The position numbers and the translations under genes are program-made. A stretch of 60,849 nt of DNA from UBA7672 sp031419455 (GTDB taxonomy: Bacteria > Pseudomonadota > Alphaproteobacteria > Caulobacterales > Hyphomonadaceae): the NCBI GenBank assembly GCA_031419455.1, contig JANOKS010000112.1, forward strand, positions 1 to 60,849, written 5' to 3'. Below are positions 46,764 through 56,012 of the stretch, piece by piece; position 1 is the first letter of the stretch; the number at the start of each line of letters is the position of its first letter. The notes under the pieces are model-generated. The model was not told the origin of the DNA. It did not search any database and saw only the letters and a program-made list of their open reading frames with translations.

Positions 46764-47908
46764 ACGAAATCGTCGCTCGTGCTCGCGCCCTCGAACCCGA
46801 CATCATCGCCGCCCGGCCTGAGATGGACCGCTTGCGACGCCTGCCCGACTCGCTGGCCGCGCTGTTTCGGGACGCCCAGTTCTATCGCCTCTGCATGCCG
46901 CGAATACATGGCGGCCTCGAAGCGGAGCCCCGCGTCGTCGTCGAAACCATCGAAGCGCTGGCCGAGGCTGATGCATCCGCCGCCTGGTGCGTGACCGTCA
47001 GCGCCACCACCGGCGCGTTCGGCGCGTATCTTGACCCAGACATCGCAACAGCAATCTTTCCCGACCCTGCCCTCATCTTCGCGGGCGTCTACGCGCCAAT
47101 GGGCAAGGCAACGCTTGAGGGCGACAGCTATCGCGTCACCGGGCAGTGGAAGTGGAACAGCGGCGGCCAGAACGCGACATGGCTGTGCGGCGGCTGCGTG
47201 ATCTACGCGAACGGCGTGCCGCTTATGCTCACCGATAAGATACCGGATCACCGGATGATGCTGTTCCCGGCCAGCGACGTCACGTTCATTGACACCTGGC
47301 ACACGGGCGGTCTGCGAGGCACGGGCAGCGGCGACATGGCCGTCCGCGACCTGATCGTGCCGCGATCCCACTCGATCTCGCTCATCACGGACAAGCCAAG
47401 GGTCAAGGCGCCGCTCTACGCCTTTCCGATCTTCGGACTTCTCGCGATCGGCATCGCCGCGACTGCCAGCGGCAACGCCGCCGCTGCGATGAGAGAGTTC
47501 GCTGCACTCGCCTCCGCCAAGCGCACGCCCACGGGCCGCACGCTGAGCGAACGCGGCACGGTCCAGTCCGCCTATGCCGAAGCCAGCGCGCGCCTCAAGG
47601 CCGCGCGCGCCTTCCTGTTTGCCGAGATCGATGCGGCCTGGGCCCAGGCGCAAACCAGCGCCGCCATTTCGCTGGAACAACGCGCCACGCTCAGGCTGGC
47701 CGCGACGCACATGACACGCACCGCAGCGGAGGTCGTGAGAACCGTCCAGGATCTTGCAGGGGGCGCGAGCGTATTTCTCGCGGACCCGCTGAACAGGCGC
47801 CTTGCCGACGCGCAGGCGATGACCGCCCACATCATGACGGCGCCCGCGACTTACGAACTCACCGGGCGCGCATTGCTCGGCGTGCCTGTGTCCTCCGCAG
47901 AGCTTTAG
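46760..47908 (+). CDS. ACAD-fold flavin-dependent monooxygenase-like protein (HsaA/HpaB group)
   Basis: 382 residues. The N-terminal helices (FYRLCMPRIHGGLEAEPRVVVETIEALAEADASAAWCV) and the middle barrel (GQWKWNSGGQNATWLCGG) are typical of class D flavin monooxygenases such as HsaA and of DszC-like proteins, rather than true ACADs. There is no recognisable ACAD catalytic Glu loop. A flavin reductase would be needed and is not in the window. Last gene of the catabolic operon. Its stop overlaps the convergent NTF2-like gene by four bases. Confidence 0.82.
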   Translation: MNEIVARARALEPDIIAARPEMDRLRRLPDSLAALFRDAQFYRLCMPRIHGGLEAEPRVVVETIEALAEADASAAWCVTVSATTGAFGAYLDPDIATAIFPDPALIFAGVYAPMGKATLEGDSYRVTGQWKWNSGGQNATWLCGGCVIYANGVPLMLTDKIPDHRMMLFPASDVTFIDTWHTGGLRGTGSGDMAVRDLIVPRSHSISLITDKPRVKAPLYAFPIFGLLAIGIAATASGNAAAAMREFAALASAKRTPTGRTLSERGTVQSAYAEASARLKAARAFLFAEIDAAWAQAQTSAAISLEQRATLRLAATHMTRTAAEVVRTVQDLAGGASVFLADPLNRRLADAQAMTAHIMTAPATYELTGRALLGVPVSSAEL

Positions 47909-48351
47909 CCGACCGCTTCCCGCGCGATCAGCACCCGCACATGCTCCTTCAAGGGGTCACCCGCCTTGAGCGCATCCACTGCACGCATGTCGAAGTATTC
48001 GCGCAGACCGATGATCTTGCCATCACGAAACTCGACCACGCCAGCATAAGGCGCCGAGACAAGCCGACCATCCACCGACACATACTCATCCACCCCCTCG
48101 ACAAACAGGCGCTCGCCATTCTCCGCATAGTCGAAAATGCGCCACGTCACGTCGTGAACCTGCAGCGCCATGCCTTCAAGCAGCTTCCGCGCCTTCACCT
48201 TGCCCTTCAGCGGCGGCGCGATGACGGCCGCATAGTGCCAGACAATGTCCTCGTGCATGAACGCCAGCACGCCATCAATGTCCTTCGACTTCCACGCGCT
48301 GATCAAGCCGAGCAACTGCTGAAGGTGGGGCATGGGCTGGCCTAATCGCAT
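47905..48351 (-). CDS. NTF2-like (SnoaL / limonene-epoxide hydrolase-like) protein
   Basis: 148 residues from the ATG at 48351, with GAAGG upstream. A second ATG at 48333 is possible. The cone-shaped NTF2 fold is suggested by LLGLISAWKSKDIDGVLAFMHEDIVWHY, PLKGKVKARKLLEGM and PYAGVVEFRDGKIIGLREYFD. The family includes ketosteroid isomerases and epoxide hydrolases. An activity on the same hydrophobic compounds as the neighbouring catabolic genes is possible but not shown. Confidence 0.85.
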   Translation of the reverse strand: MRLGQPMPHLQQLLGLISAWKSKDIDGVLAFMHEDIVWHYAAVIAPPLKGKVKARKLLEGMALQVHDVTWRIFDYAENGERLFVEGVDEYVSVDGRLVSAPYAGVVEFRDGKIIGLREYFDMRAVDALKAGDPLKEHVRVLIAREAVG

Positions 48352-48491
48352 TGGTTGCCGCCTTCGGAAGGGCGGTGGTGGTGTGCAGTCCGGAGCGAAA
48401 TGGTCTCTGCTCTAACGCCTGTCGCGAGCGCCCCTAAAACCCTTTTGGATCATGGAGCCTGCCGCGACACAAAGGCCGGCGGCCGCCCGCT

Positions 48492-49010
48492 CTAGAAGCG
48501 GTTCTTGATAAGCAGGACCTCCATTACACGTTTGCCCTCTGCAGGATCTACAGCGAGGAACGACATGATCCGGTCGAGGAATTCCACCTCGATCGGAAGC
48601 AGGCGGCCATCGGCAAGCACGATGTCAACGCAATGCGCGAAGAGCGGCAAACGCATATCGGGCGGCAGCGACTCGCACGCCTCGCGCAAACCGTCCGGAC
48701 GACTTCTGAGGCGCAGGTTGATCGTTGCGTTGGCTGCGGCCAGCTGAGACGCGCTGATCGATTTCAACGCGCGCGAGCGGCGGGACAGTGCTTCGATTTC
48801 GGCCTGCTCCTCAACTGAGAGGTGTCCATCGGCGATCGCAGCTGACAGCAGCACGCAAAGGAATGCCTCCGGGATCGACCAGTCGATGTTGCGCTGCTTC
48901 CGGAATTGCTCGATCAGCTTGTCGAGATCGAACGACGGATCGGGCGTTGGCTCCGCAACCTCGAAGAGTCTGACCACTCCGATTTGCCCGCCATCAATTG
49001 GCATGGCCAC
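48492..49010 (-). CDS. TerB-like protein, copy 1
   Basis: 172 residues, all-helical. The TerB-type repeats with an acidic metal-binding look are AFLCVLLSAAIADGHLSVEEQAEIEALSRR and FAHCVDIVLADGRLLPIEVEFLDRIMSFL. It ends in LIKNRF, as do copies at 49216 and 55083. A variable N-terminal tail of about 30 residues precedes a shared FDLDKLIEQFRKQRNIDW segment. TerB proteins are linked to membrane-associated stress and tellurite-type systems. The role here is unknown. A start six bases further in (49004) is equally possible. Confidence 0.75.
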   Translation of the reverse strand: MAMPIDGGQIGVVRLFEVAEPTPDPSFDLDKLIEQFRKQRNIDWSIPEAFLCVLLSAAIADGHLSVEEQAEIEALSRRSRALKSISASQLAAANATINLRLRSRPDGLREACESLPPDMRLPLFAHCVDIVLADGRLLPIEVEFLDRIMSFLAVDPAEGKRVMEVLLIKNRF

Positions 49011-49215
49011 CCCGCCCCCGGTAGAATATCGTGTTCATGCATCGAACGATGCGAGCAAAAGCGTTCGAGGGCAAGCTTCAAGCGACAAACGGCCCGGGCG
49101 GAAGGAGGCATCGCTCTTCGCAGTGGCTTCAGGGTGAGCTGAAGGCGCCAGACAGAGACACAAGGCGGGGAGCGACGCCGGCCGGCAGGACCCCGCGTAT
49201 GAGATACGCTCAGGT

Positions 49216-49713
49216 CTAGAAGCGGTTCTTGACCAGCATGACTTCCATCACCCGCTTGCCGTCAGCGGCGTCGATTCCCATGAAGGCCATGATCTGATTG
49301 AGGAAATCAGCCTCGACGGGAAGCAAGGCGCCGTCAGCCAGGATGATATCGACACAATGCGCGAAGACTGGAAGACGCATGTCCGCCGGAAGGGACTGAC
49401 ACGCCTCCTGCAACCCGTTGGGCCGGGCCTTGAGGCGCTGATTGACCGAGGTGTTCGCGGCAGCGAGCTGGTTGGCATTGACCGTCTTCAGCGCTCGTGA
49501 CCTGCGAGCAAGAGCGTAGATCTCCGCCTGCTCCTCAAGGGCGACATTGCCATCGACGGCGGCTGCGGAAAGAAGCAGGCAAAGGAACGCTTCGGGCACG
49601 GACCAATCCGTGTTGCGTTGCTGCTTGAATTCCGCAGTCAGCTTGTCCAGATCAAAAGTCGACGCCTGCGCAGGCTCAGCCGTCGATTGAAAGATGTTCA
49701 AGACGTCAGCCAT
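49216..49713 (-). CDS. TerB-like protein, copy 2
   Basis: 165 residues, clearly paralogous to copy 1: FDLDKLTAEFKQQRNTDWSVPEAFLCLLLSAAAVDG corresponds position by position, then FAHCVDIILADGALLPVEADFL and the terminal LVKNRF. The gene is 205 bases upstream of copy 1 on the same strand. The N-terminus VLNIFQSTAEP resembles INIFQAPPE of copy 3, so copies 2 and 3 may be the closer pair. Soluble, with no signal. Confidence 0.75.
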   Translation of the reverse strand: MADVLNIFQSTAEPAQASTFDLDKLTAEFKQQRNTDWSVPEAFLCLLLSAAAVDGNVALEEQAEIYALARRSRALKTVNANQLAAANTSVNQRLKARPNGLQEACQSLPADMRLPVFAHCVDIILADGALLPVEADFLNQIMAFMGIDAADGKRVMEVMLVKNRF

Positions 49714-49909
49714 CTAAGGGTCCCCTTCCGACAGAAATTCCAGCAACACATCGAAACGCGTGTTGGCGGACGTTGCAACACTTCATCAACGCGAGCGCGC
49801 CGTGTGCGTCAAGTGGAGCGCCCGATTTCACGCGCGCGGCCTTCCGCGGGCGCGTCGATCAGCAAGCCGCGCAAACCTCCGCTCTTGATCGGGCTTCGGC
49901 GCCAGCTGA

Positions 49910-50515
49910 TCAGGGTGGCGAAGCGCCTCCGGGAACCGACGTCGGTTGAATATTTGGCTTCGTGGGCGTCGTCGGAGTTGTCGGCTTTGGAGCCACACCG
50001 GCCCTATCGATCCGATTGAATTCCTTCTGGAGGTCGGCAACGTATCGCGTCAGCTGCTGTACAGCTGCATCCCGCCAAAGCGGCGGCTTGATCTTGTCCG
50101 ATATTCCCGGCGTGCCCGGTCTGCGGGGAAGAAGCTCCTCGACATCCTTCTGGAGCTTCGCCGCCTGCGCTGTCAGGGACTCGATCTGACCGTACTGAAG
50201 CTCCTGGGCCTTGAGCGTCGCATCGCGAGCCGCAAGGGCGCCTGCCTGCTCGGTGATCTTTGCATCGCGCGCCGCAAGGGTTGCCTTCTGCTCACCGATC
50301 GTCTTGTCGCGGGTCTCAACTGTCTTTTGCGCTCCGTCGGCCTGGACGTAGAAGAAGCCCGTGCCCGCGATGGCCGCTCCAAGGAGGAGGACGACGAGGA
50401 TTCCAAGGAATCCCCGTGAGATGAACAGCCCTCCCCGCCCTGACTGTGGCGGCGGCGGCGGTGGGGGCGCCGGCGGCGGTGGTGATTCAATAAAGACCGT
50501 TGGCACGTGGTCCAT
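49910..50515 (-). CDS. Proline-rich single-TM coiled-coil protein
   Basis: 201 residues from the ATG at 50515. A longer frame to 50722 overlaps the previous gene and is rejected. Residues 11-23 are almost all proline, the TM spans about 35-57 (FLGILVVLLLGAAIAGTGFFY), and residues 60-135 are a heptad-like coiled coil (two similar AARDA units: LAARDAKITEQ and LAARDATLKAQ). The tail is Thr/Pro-rich (KPTTPTTPTKPN). It should be cytoplasm-in, periplasm-out. No known family. It follows the exported TPR gene by 29 bases. Confidence 0.65.
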   Translation of the reverse strand: MDHVPTVFIESPPPPAPPPPPPPQSGRGGLFISRGFLGILVVLLLGAAIAGTGFFYVQADGAQKTVETRDKTIGEQKATLAARDAKITEQAGALAARDATLKAQELQYGQIESLTAQAAKLQKDVEELLPRRPGTPGISDKIKPPLWRDAAVQQLTRYVADLQKEFNRIDRAGVAPKPTTPTTPTKPNIQPTSVPGGASPP

Positions 50516-50544
50516 TTTCAATGCCCCTTTGTCGTAATTACGAA

Positions 50545-52650
50545 CTATTTCCGCGCTTCGCAGTCGAACACGCGGTAAAATGTGAAGAATGCCTCGGCTG
50601 CGTTGGCATCCACCGCGGAGAGCGGCGTCAGTGCGGTTTGTCGGGACCCGCAACCAACAACCACTGCCTTTCCGAAATCCAGCAGCACCTGGACGGATGG
50701 CGGCTTTGGCGAGCCCGGCCAACTAAATGCGACTTCCGGCACTGCACCGCCCGCGCCCGCCGCCTGTCGCCGCGCTTCGTTGACATTAAGGCCCTGGTTG
50801 AACGCGAACTGCGCTGAATCGCGCAGGATCGGCCGGGAACTCGGCGCAGCAAACTGCGCCGCCCGAAGATAGAACATGCCACGCAACAGTAAGCCTTCCG
50901 CGGTGCCGTCGCTTGCTGAGCACCACGTTGACATGCCGTCGTCAGTCACGCTTTTGCCCCCGCGAACAATGTGAGCAAGGCAGGCATGATTGCGGGGCGG
51001 GTTGGGAGCGCCCACGAGCACCGCCCGGTCCGCATTGGCGACAGCGGCAGACGACAGCGTCCCACTGCCAACTTGACGCGCCTCTATGAGACTCAGGTAG
51101 TAATACGCGTCCGCCTTGAACTGCAGCTCTCCAGGCGGGGGGATGCCGTTCGCGCCACCGGTCTTGTCAACGACCCCCTGGAATTCGCGGATGGCATCGC
51201 CAAGCAGGGATTGCTTGAAATAGCTCATCCCGATTTCGAAGCCGGGTTTTGCTGACTGAGGATTGGCGACCCTCGCCCGTTCGTATGTTGCCCGGATCAC
51301 TTCCGGGCCGGTGCCAGGAAGCTTGGCCTTTACCGCGGCAAGCTCGAGTAGCGCATCAGAGAGGAGAGGTCCCTGCGGCAGCAGACGCACGGCTGCCTCG
51401 AAGGATTTGTCCGCCCGATCAAACTGCTCCGCGCGATCAAGCGCCCGTGCAAGCTTCAACTGACGCTCTGCATTGTCCGGCTCGAGGCCCGCGGCCGTTA
51501 CATATTCATCGATCGCCTGTTGCAGCAGGCCACCCGCATCCGCTCCGCCAGCAGCGGCGGCAATGCGGCTCTGCTCCAGCAGCGCCTGACCGCGACCTTC
51601 GCGGGCCTCGGCCTGTTCCTTGACAAGACCGCGTTCGGTCGCTGTCTTCGCCGCGCCGTCGTAGGAGACCGCAGCGGAGATGTAGCTTTCGCGCTTGCCC
51701 GTCGTCGACGTGTTCGCCAGCGCCAGATATGCGCGGCCCAGACCCAGCTTCGCCTCAAGAGCGTTGGGATCAACGCCGAGCGCTTTCTGGAAGGAGTCAA
51801 TCGCTATGCCGAGATTGGCGTTCTGGCCCAGAAGCGCCGCCTGACCATCCTTCACATAGATTTTTGCGAGTTCGACCTTTGCCTTCGCTGCAAGCTGTGC
51901 GCGTCCCGGCATCGTCCCGCGACGGACGATCTCCTCGAAGTCCGCCCGCGCTTTTCCGCCATCGCTCGCCAGTCCCAGCTGCGCGTAGGTGTCGGCGCGC
52001 AGAAGCACGAACTCGTCATAGCGTGTATCGACCGGATCATTTGCAAACGGATTTGCGACATCGCGGCTTTCGAACTGCCGGGTCGCCTCCATGAGACAGC
52101 CGTCCCTGCCCGTGCAAAGACCGGCAGTCACCTGCGGAGCCGCAGGCGGAATGCTCAATCCCAGCCCGGCATAAGCCCGGCCCAGTTCATAGACCCGGCC
52201 ATACCGGAATCTCTGATTGGCGAGCACAACGGCGGAGTCCTTCTTGTCGTTGGGCTTGGCGCTCCGGGTCAGGTCCGGGTGATCATTGCGCAGACGATCC
52301 AGCGATTTGTTGATCGCCCTGATGGCGGCGACGTAATTGCCGGCACGGTCTGTCGTCGATGGCGTCACCGCAAGCGCGATGTGAGCACGCGCCATGTTGT
52401 AGGCCGCGATGGCCTGGTTGCCGCCGCGCTCGTTGGGATCCTCTGCCGTAGCGTTGCAATCCCGGACCATGTCCAGATAGCGCATCGACGATGGCATAGC
52501 GACGTCAGGAACAACGCAGTCTTTTCTGGCGACCCATGAGACAGGCTGCGAAGTCGGTTGCGCCGTTGCGCCTGTCGCGCACGCGGCACTCAACACGGTC
52601 ATCACGATACCAGAAAACTGGCGGAAACGCCCGAACGCTACCCCACGCAT
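50545..52650 (-). CDS. Exported TPR-repeat protein
   Basis: 701 residues. A signal peptide (MTVLSAACATGATAQ region, possibly from the second ATG at residue 17) is followed by about ten TPR-like helical repeats. Examples are AIDSFQKALGVDPNALEAKLGLGRAYLAL, AIDEYVTAAGLEPDNAERQLKLARAL and ADKSFEAAVRLLPQ. Several paired cysteines (GLCTGRDGC, STWCSASD, VFDCEARK) fit a periplasmic location. TPRs suggest a scaffold role. Probably in one operon with the proline-rich TM protein. Confidence 0.7.
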   Translation of the reverse strand: MRGVAFGRFRQFSGIVMTVLSAACATGATAQPTSQPVSWVARKDCVVPDVAMPSSMRYLDMVRDCNATAEDPNERGGNQAIAAYNMARAHIALAVTPSTTDRAGNYVAAIRAINKSLDRLRNDHPDLTRSAKPNDKKDSAVVLANQRFRYGRVYELGRAYAGLGLSIPPAAPQVTAGLCTGRDGCLMEATRQFESRDVANPFANDPVDTRYDEFVLLRADTYAQLGLASDGGKARADFEEIVRRGTMPGRAQLAAKAKVELAKIYVKDGQAALLGQNANLGIAIDSFQKALGVDPNALEAKLGLGRAYLALANTSTTGKRESYISAAVSYDGAAKTATERGLVKEQAEAREGRGQALLEQSRIAAAAGGADAGGLLQQAIDEYVTAAGLEPDNAERQLKLARALDRAEQFDRADKSFEAAVRLLPQGPLLSDALLELAAVKAKLPGTGPEVIRATYERARVANPQSAKPGFEIGMSYFKQSLLGDAIREFQGVVDKTGGANGIPPPGELQFKADAYYYLSLIEARQVGSGTLSSAAVANADRAVLVGAPNPPRNHACLAHIVRGGKSVTDDGMSTWCSASDGTAEGLLLRGMFYLRAAQFAAPSSRPILRDSAQFAFNQGLNVNEARRQAAGAGGAVPEVAFSWPGSPKPPSVQVLLDFGKAVVVGCGSRQTALTPLSAVDANAAEAFFTFYRVFDCEARK

Positions 52651-52972
52651 CCCATCTACCCCGCAGAACCGATCTTACGACCTGGTTTTAACCTTTATGG
52701 CTGATTTCCACAGGGTGTAAAAGTGGCAATCGGGAAATGTGCGCAGCGTAAAGGAAACCTCTTCGCTCAGAAGAAGGTTTCGTGGTGGCGAGACTTTCAA
52801 TCCCCTTTTTGAAGGCGCGCTTTCCCGTAGGGCGCCGTCTGGCATTGCCCTCACCGGCGCCAGCCAAGATGTCCAACGTTCTGACGACGCTGTGTATTGA
52901 GCAAATACAGACGGTATAAGGCTCTCCGATACGCCCCTGCACCGTGTGTCAAGTCCGCACCATTGCGGAAGC
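52651..52972. other. Gene-free stretch of 322 bases between two island genes
   Basis: No coding sequence with credible features was seen on either strand. It contains the hairpin at 52754-52781 and an A/T-richer patch near 52680-52740, which may hold the promoter of the exported TPR gene that starts at 52650. Confidence 0.5.
52754..52781. terminator. Hairpin downstream of the TM coiled-coil gene
   Basis: GAAACCT-CTTC and GAAG-AAGGTTTC pair over 11 bases with one bulged base around a GCTCA loop. It is about 190 bases past the end of the gene at 52973-54394 and followed only by CTTT on that strand, so a terminator role is weakly supported. Confidence 0.3.
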
Positions 52973-54394
52973 CTAGCTTCTTGACGGCGCAGGCGGCTCT
53001 GCAATCGGGGCGACTGCACAGGCAAGCGCCTCGCCCTGATGCTCTCGCTCCACGAGCGAACGCGCCTCGGTCATGAGGTCGGTCCCGAGCAGGACATCCA
53101 ACTCGCAGGGATTGAACCTCCCCATTTCGAAGAAACGCACATTGCGCCTGGCCTCGCGCTCGGCGTCCGTTGCATCATCCGTCTTCACGCGCGCAGCTGA
53201 CAGAGCGCGCACCATCTCGTTCCACGGAAACAGGCCCGTTCGCTCAACCTTGCTGGCATTGGCGAATGCGCCAGCGAAGTCGCCGTCTCGCAGATAGGAG
53301 AAACTCACATTCTCTCGCGTTCCGCTTACCTGGTTCGGCGTCTGTTGAAGTCTTTCGCGGAGGCGGATCGCCTGGGCCAGACAGGTCCGCGCGAGCAGCA
53401 TGCGCGCCGATCCCTTGTCGGCCTCGTCCGCCCTACCGCACAGGCTGGCGGCGAGATCGAGCTCGGCGCGCAGATCGGCATCCGGCATATCGAACGTCGC
53501 GATCAACAGCGTTCCAACGCCATGGAATGCGTTCATCGCCAGAGTGATCGCCGCTTCGTCGGAACCCGAGGGGAGCTCGCCGCTCTGCCTTAGCGCAAGA
53601 ACATAGTCACGGAGCGCATCGCGCGTTCGGCCCAGCTTGCGCTCACATTGCGCTTTCCAGTAAAGCGGTAGCGGTCCGGGGTCGGACGCGGCCGCACTTG
53701 CTTCAATGGTCTGGAAAACGGCTGCACAATCCGCCGGCGCGTAGTTCGATGCGTTGGACGATGCGTAGAGATACTGAACCCACGCGATGCCGGTTTGAGC
53801 AAGCGGCGCCAGAGCCGGATCAGTCAGCGCCCTGTCGAAATCCGCGCGCGCTCTTGCAAGCATCTCCGGAAGTCCAATCGCGCCCGCACTGATCTGTTCG
53901 CCGCTTCGCTCCCAGGCCAACAACGCAGAGGATCCCGCAAGGAGGGAGAGCGCTGCCGGGCTGAGTTCGCTTTGACGGACAGTAGCCGCCTCGATGATCC
54001 GCTCCTCGCTCAGCGAGCGGCCACGCCGAAGATAGTTGCTGACAGCCGTAAGCGCTGCTGTGGGCTCGGTGGCGTTGGGCGCGCCCGCGGATGCGGCGCG
54101 GAATTCGTCGTAAGTGCGGCGAACAGCCCGCTCCAGGTTGGAGACACGGTTGGTTTGACGGTCCGCCTCGATCCGCGCATCGAACGCTTCACGCTCGAGC
54201 CGACTGGATGTCTGGGTCAGGGCGCTAGATGTCTCGGTGAGCTGCTGGGAGACTGCGTAATAATAGACCCCAAGGGCTGCAGACATCGCCACCAGCAAGA
54301 ACAGGATTCCAAAACCCGCGAACAGGACGCGCCGGAATCCCCGCTGCTCCCGGCTGACGAGCGCGATCAGATCGTCTTCGGCTGTACCCGACAT
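52973..54394 (-). CDS. Single-TM protein with coiled coil and helical repeats
   Basis: 473 residues. A cytoplasmic N-terminus of about 22 residues, one TM at about 23-47 (VLFAGFGILFLLVAMSAALGV), a coiled coil at about 50-110 (QLTETSSALTQTSSRLEREAF), then helical, TPR-like repeats in the periplasmic part with several cysteines (ADCAAVF, AQCERKLG, SLCGRAD). No known family. It lies 15 bases downstream of the two-TM gene and shares topology with the protein at 49910. Confidence 0.65.
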   Translation of the reverse strand: MSGTAEDDLIALVSREQRGFRRVLFAGFGILFLLVAMSAALGVYYYAVSQQLTETSSALTQTSSRLEREAFDARIEADRQTNRVSNLERAVRRTYDEFRAASAGAPNATEPTAALTAVSNYLRRGRSLSEERIIEAATVRQSELSPAALSLLAGSSALLAWERSGEQISAGAIGLPEMLARARADFDRALTDPALAPLAQTGIAWVQYLYASSNASNYAPADCAAVFQTIEASAAASDPGPLPLYWKAQCERKLGRTRDALRDYVLALRQSGELPSGSDEAAITLAMNAFHGVGTLLIATFDMPDADLRAELDLAASLCGRADEADKGSARMLLARTCLAQAIRLRERLQQTPNQVSGTRENVSFSYLRDGDFAGAFANASKVERTGLFPWNEMVRALSAARVKTDDATDAEREARRNVRFFEMGRFNPCELDVLLGTDLMTEARSLVEREHQGEALACAVAPIAEPPAPSRS

Positions 54395-54409
54395 TCCCCA
54401 ACTCCTTCA

Positions 54410-54820
54410 CTAGCTGACCAGCGACGTGGCCATCTCCATCCACAGGCGACGCTTTTTCTTGTCGGCGCACTGCAGATTGCCAAGGAAGCTGGTGAACAGC
54501 TTTAGACGCCCCGCCCGCGCGGCGAAAAGCGTGCGCTCGATCGAATTGATGCAGTTCTGGCATGCCCACCAGCTGCCAAAGAAACCGATCACGGCGGCCG
54601 ACATCGGGGTCAGCAACTGGATCGCGCCCAACCATTCCTGGCTGATGCGGCCAGTCAAAAACAGAACAGCTATGGTCCCGATTGCGATGATCAGCATGAC
54701 AAGGGAGAAAAGAAACAGACCGAAGCAAAGGCCACGCGCGCGGCAGTGGTGCAGCTTCTCGGACTCGAGAATCGCAGCCAGCGTATCAATGTCAGCCTGC
54801 TCGATGTGGGATGTGCTCAT
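54410..54820 (-). CDS. Small two-TM protein
   Basis: 136 residues. Two TM segments at about 33-56 (LFLFSLVMLIIAIGTIAVLF) and 67-86 (IQLLTPMSAAVIGFFGSWW), flanked by a cytoplasmic N-terminus of 30 residues and a basic C-terminus (KKKRRLW). Cys residues lie near the membrane (HHCRARGLC, WACQNC). No known family. First gene of a probable unit with the downstream TM coiled-coil gene. Confidence 0.65.
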   Translation of the reverse strand: MSTSHIEQADIDTLAAILESEKLHHCRARGLCFGLFLFSLVMLIIAIGTIAVLFLTGRISQEWLGAIQLLTPMSAAVIGFFGSWWACQNCINSIERTLFAARAGRLKLFTSFLGNLQCADKKKRRLWMEMATSLVS

Positions 54821-55082
54821 GGTAAGTCCCCAGAGCTCAACGATACACCAATCAGGTGATCAGCGCCACATGTCGCCGCTGCGGGCCTCATACCTGCACG
54901 CCGTCATGGACGCACAAGTTACAGGGCGTCCGGAAGGGTGCTCCAGCAGAATTGCAACGCACCCCTGCCCTATAGTCAACTATCAGCAGAAGGCGACAAC
55001 CGGAATGAGCGAACTGAAACACCACTGATCGACCTGCTCGTGGCTCATTCGATGACCGACGGCTCTTCCAGCCGCATGGTCG

Positions 55083-55589
55083 TCAGAACCGGTTCTTGAT
55101 CAGCAGGATTTCCATCACGCGCTTGGCGTCTTCTGGAGGCAGATCAAGCATGGTGGCGATGCGATTCAAGTAGTCCGCTTCCACAGGCGCCAGGTTTCCA
55201 TCTGACAGAATAATATCGACACAGTGCGCGAAAACGCAGAGCCGCATGTCTGACGGCAACGCCTTGCAGGCCTCATCAAGGCCGTTCTTTCGCTCTGCGA
55301 GACGCTTCTGAATGATCGCGTTGGCTTGCGCGAGCTGGTTTTGCTTCAGCGCTTTCAGCGTTCGTGCACGGAGCAGAAGCGCCTTGACCTCCTCCTGCTC
55401 CTCCCGAGCGAACACGCCATCCACGGAGACCGCGCAGAGAAGGAGACAGAGATAGGCCTCGCCTACAGTCCAGTCCGTGTTCCGGTTCTGGCCGAATTCG
55501 GCAGCAAGCTTTTCCAGATTCAGGCTGGAGGACGACCGCTCCGGCGGCGCCTGAAAAATATTGATGACGGGGCTTACGTCGCTCGGCAT
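55083..55589 (-). CDS. TerB-like protein, copy 3
   Basis: 168 residues from the ATG at 55589, preceded by GAGGGGAA. An upstream ATG at 55610 is less likely. The family pattern is complete: LNLEKLAAEFGQNRNTDW, AYLCLLLCAVSVDGVFAREEQEEV, FAHCVDIILSDGNLAPVEADYL and the terminal LIKNRF. It is separated from copies 1 and 2 by the four envelope-protein genes, so the three paralogues bracket that set. Confidence 0.75.
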   Translation of the reverse strand: MPSDVSPVINIFQAPPERSSSSLNLEKLAAEFGQNRNTDWTVGEAYLCLLLCAVSVDGVFAREEQEEVKALLLRARTLKALKQNQLAQANAIIQKRLAERKNGLDEACKALPSDMRLCVFAHCVDIILSDGNLAPVEADYLNRIATMLDLPPEDAKRVMEILLIKNRF

Positions 55590-56012
55590 GATTTTCCCCT
55601 CGCGGCCCATCGTATCGACGCGCCACGATTAACGGAACAAAGCTGAATGGCAAGGCGTGCAATCGTGGTCGTCGTTTGAGGACAGGCCGTCACGGCAGTT
55701 TGGCGGCGGCCTGCAGATCAGCCCTTCCCTAAAGGCAGCGCGAGGCGAGGTCGGCAGCAGTCTTGATGAGCTGCGCGAAGCCAAGACGAAACGGGGCTGT
55801 CAGGTTAAAGACAGAATCGGCTTCGCGCAGCCAAATGACGCCTGTCGCGTCGCTAGAAAGTACTGAGGTTTCAGGCCGACTTGCCTTGCTTCTATCCGCC
55901 TTACGACGAGCCTCCGTCCCATTGTCGCGCTAACCTGACAGCTCCCAAAAATCAGCTAACTCGTCAGCACCGCGAAATCTGATAGCGTGACCAATGACGT
56001 GGGGCTCTATCA
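55590..56012. other. Gene-free divergent region upstream of the TIR gene
   Basis: 423 bases between the divergent TerB copy 3 and TIR-WD40 genes. No credible coding sequence. It holds the nested inverted repeat at 55771-55830 and should contain promoters for both genes. No strong -35/-10 pair was identified. Confidence 0.5.
55771..55830. repeat. Nested hairpin in the TerB/TIR intergenic region
   Basis: CTGCGCGAAGCC at 55771-55782 and GGCTTCGCGCAG at 55819-55830 are perfect 12-base complements. Inside, CTGTC and GACAG (55798-55815) make a second, weaker stem. It is 180 bases upstream of the TIR gene start. It might be a regulatory RNA structure, a protein-binding site or a terminator. Confidence 0.6.
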
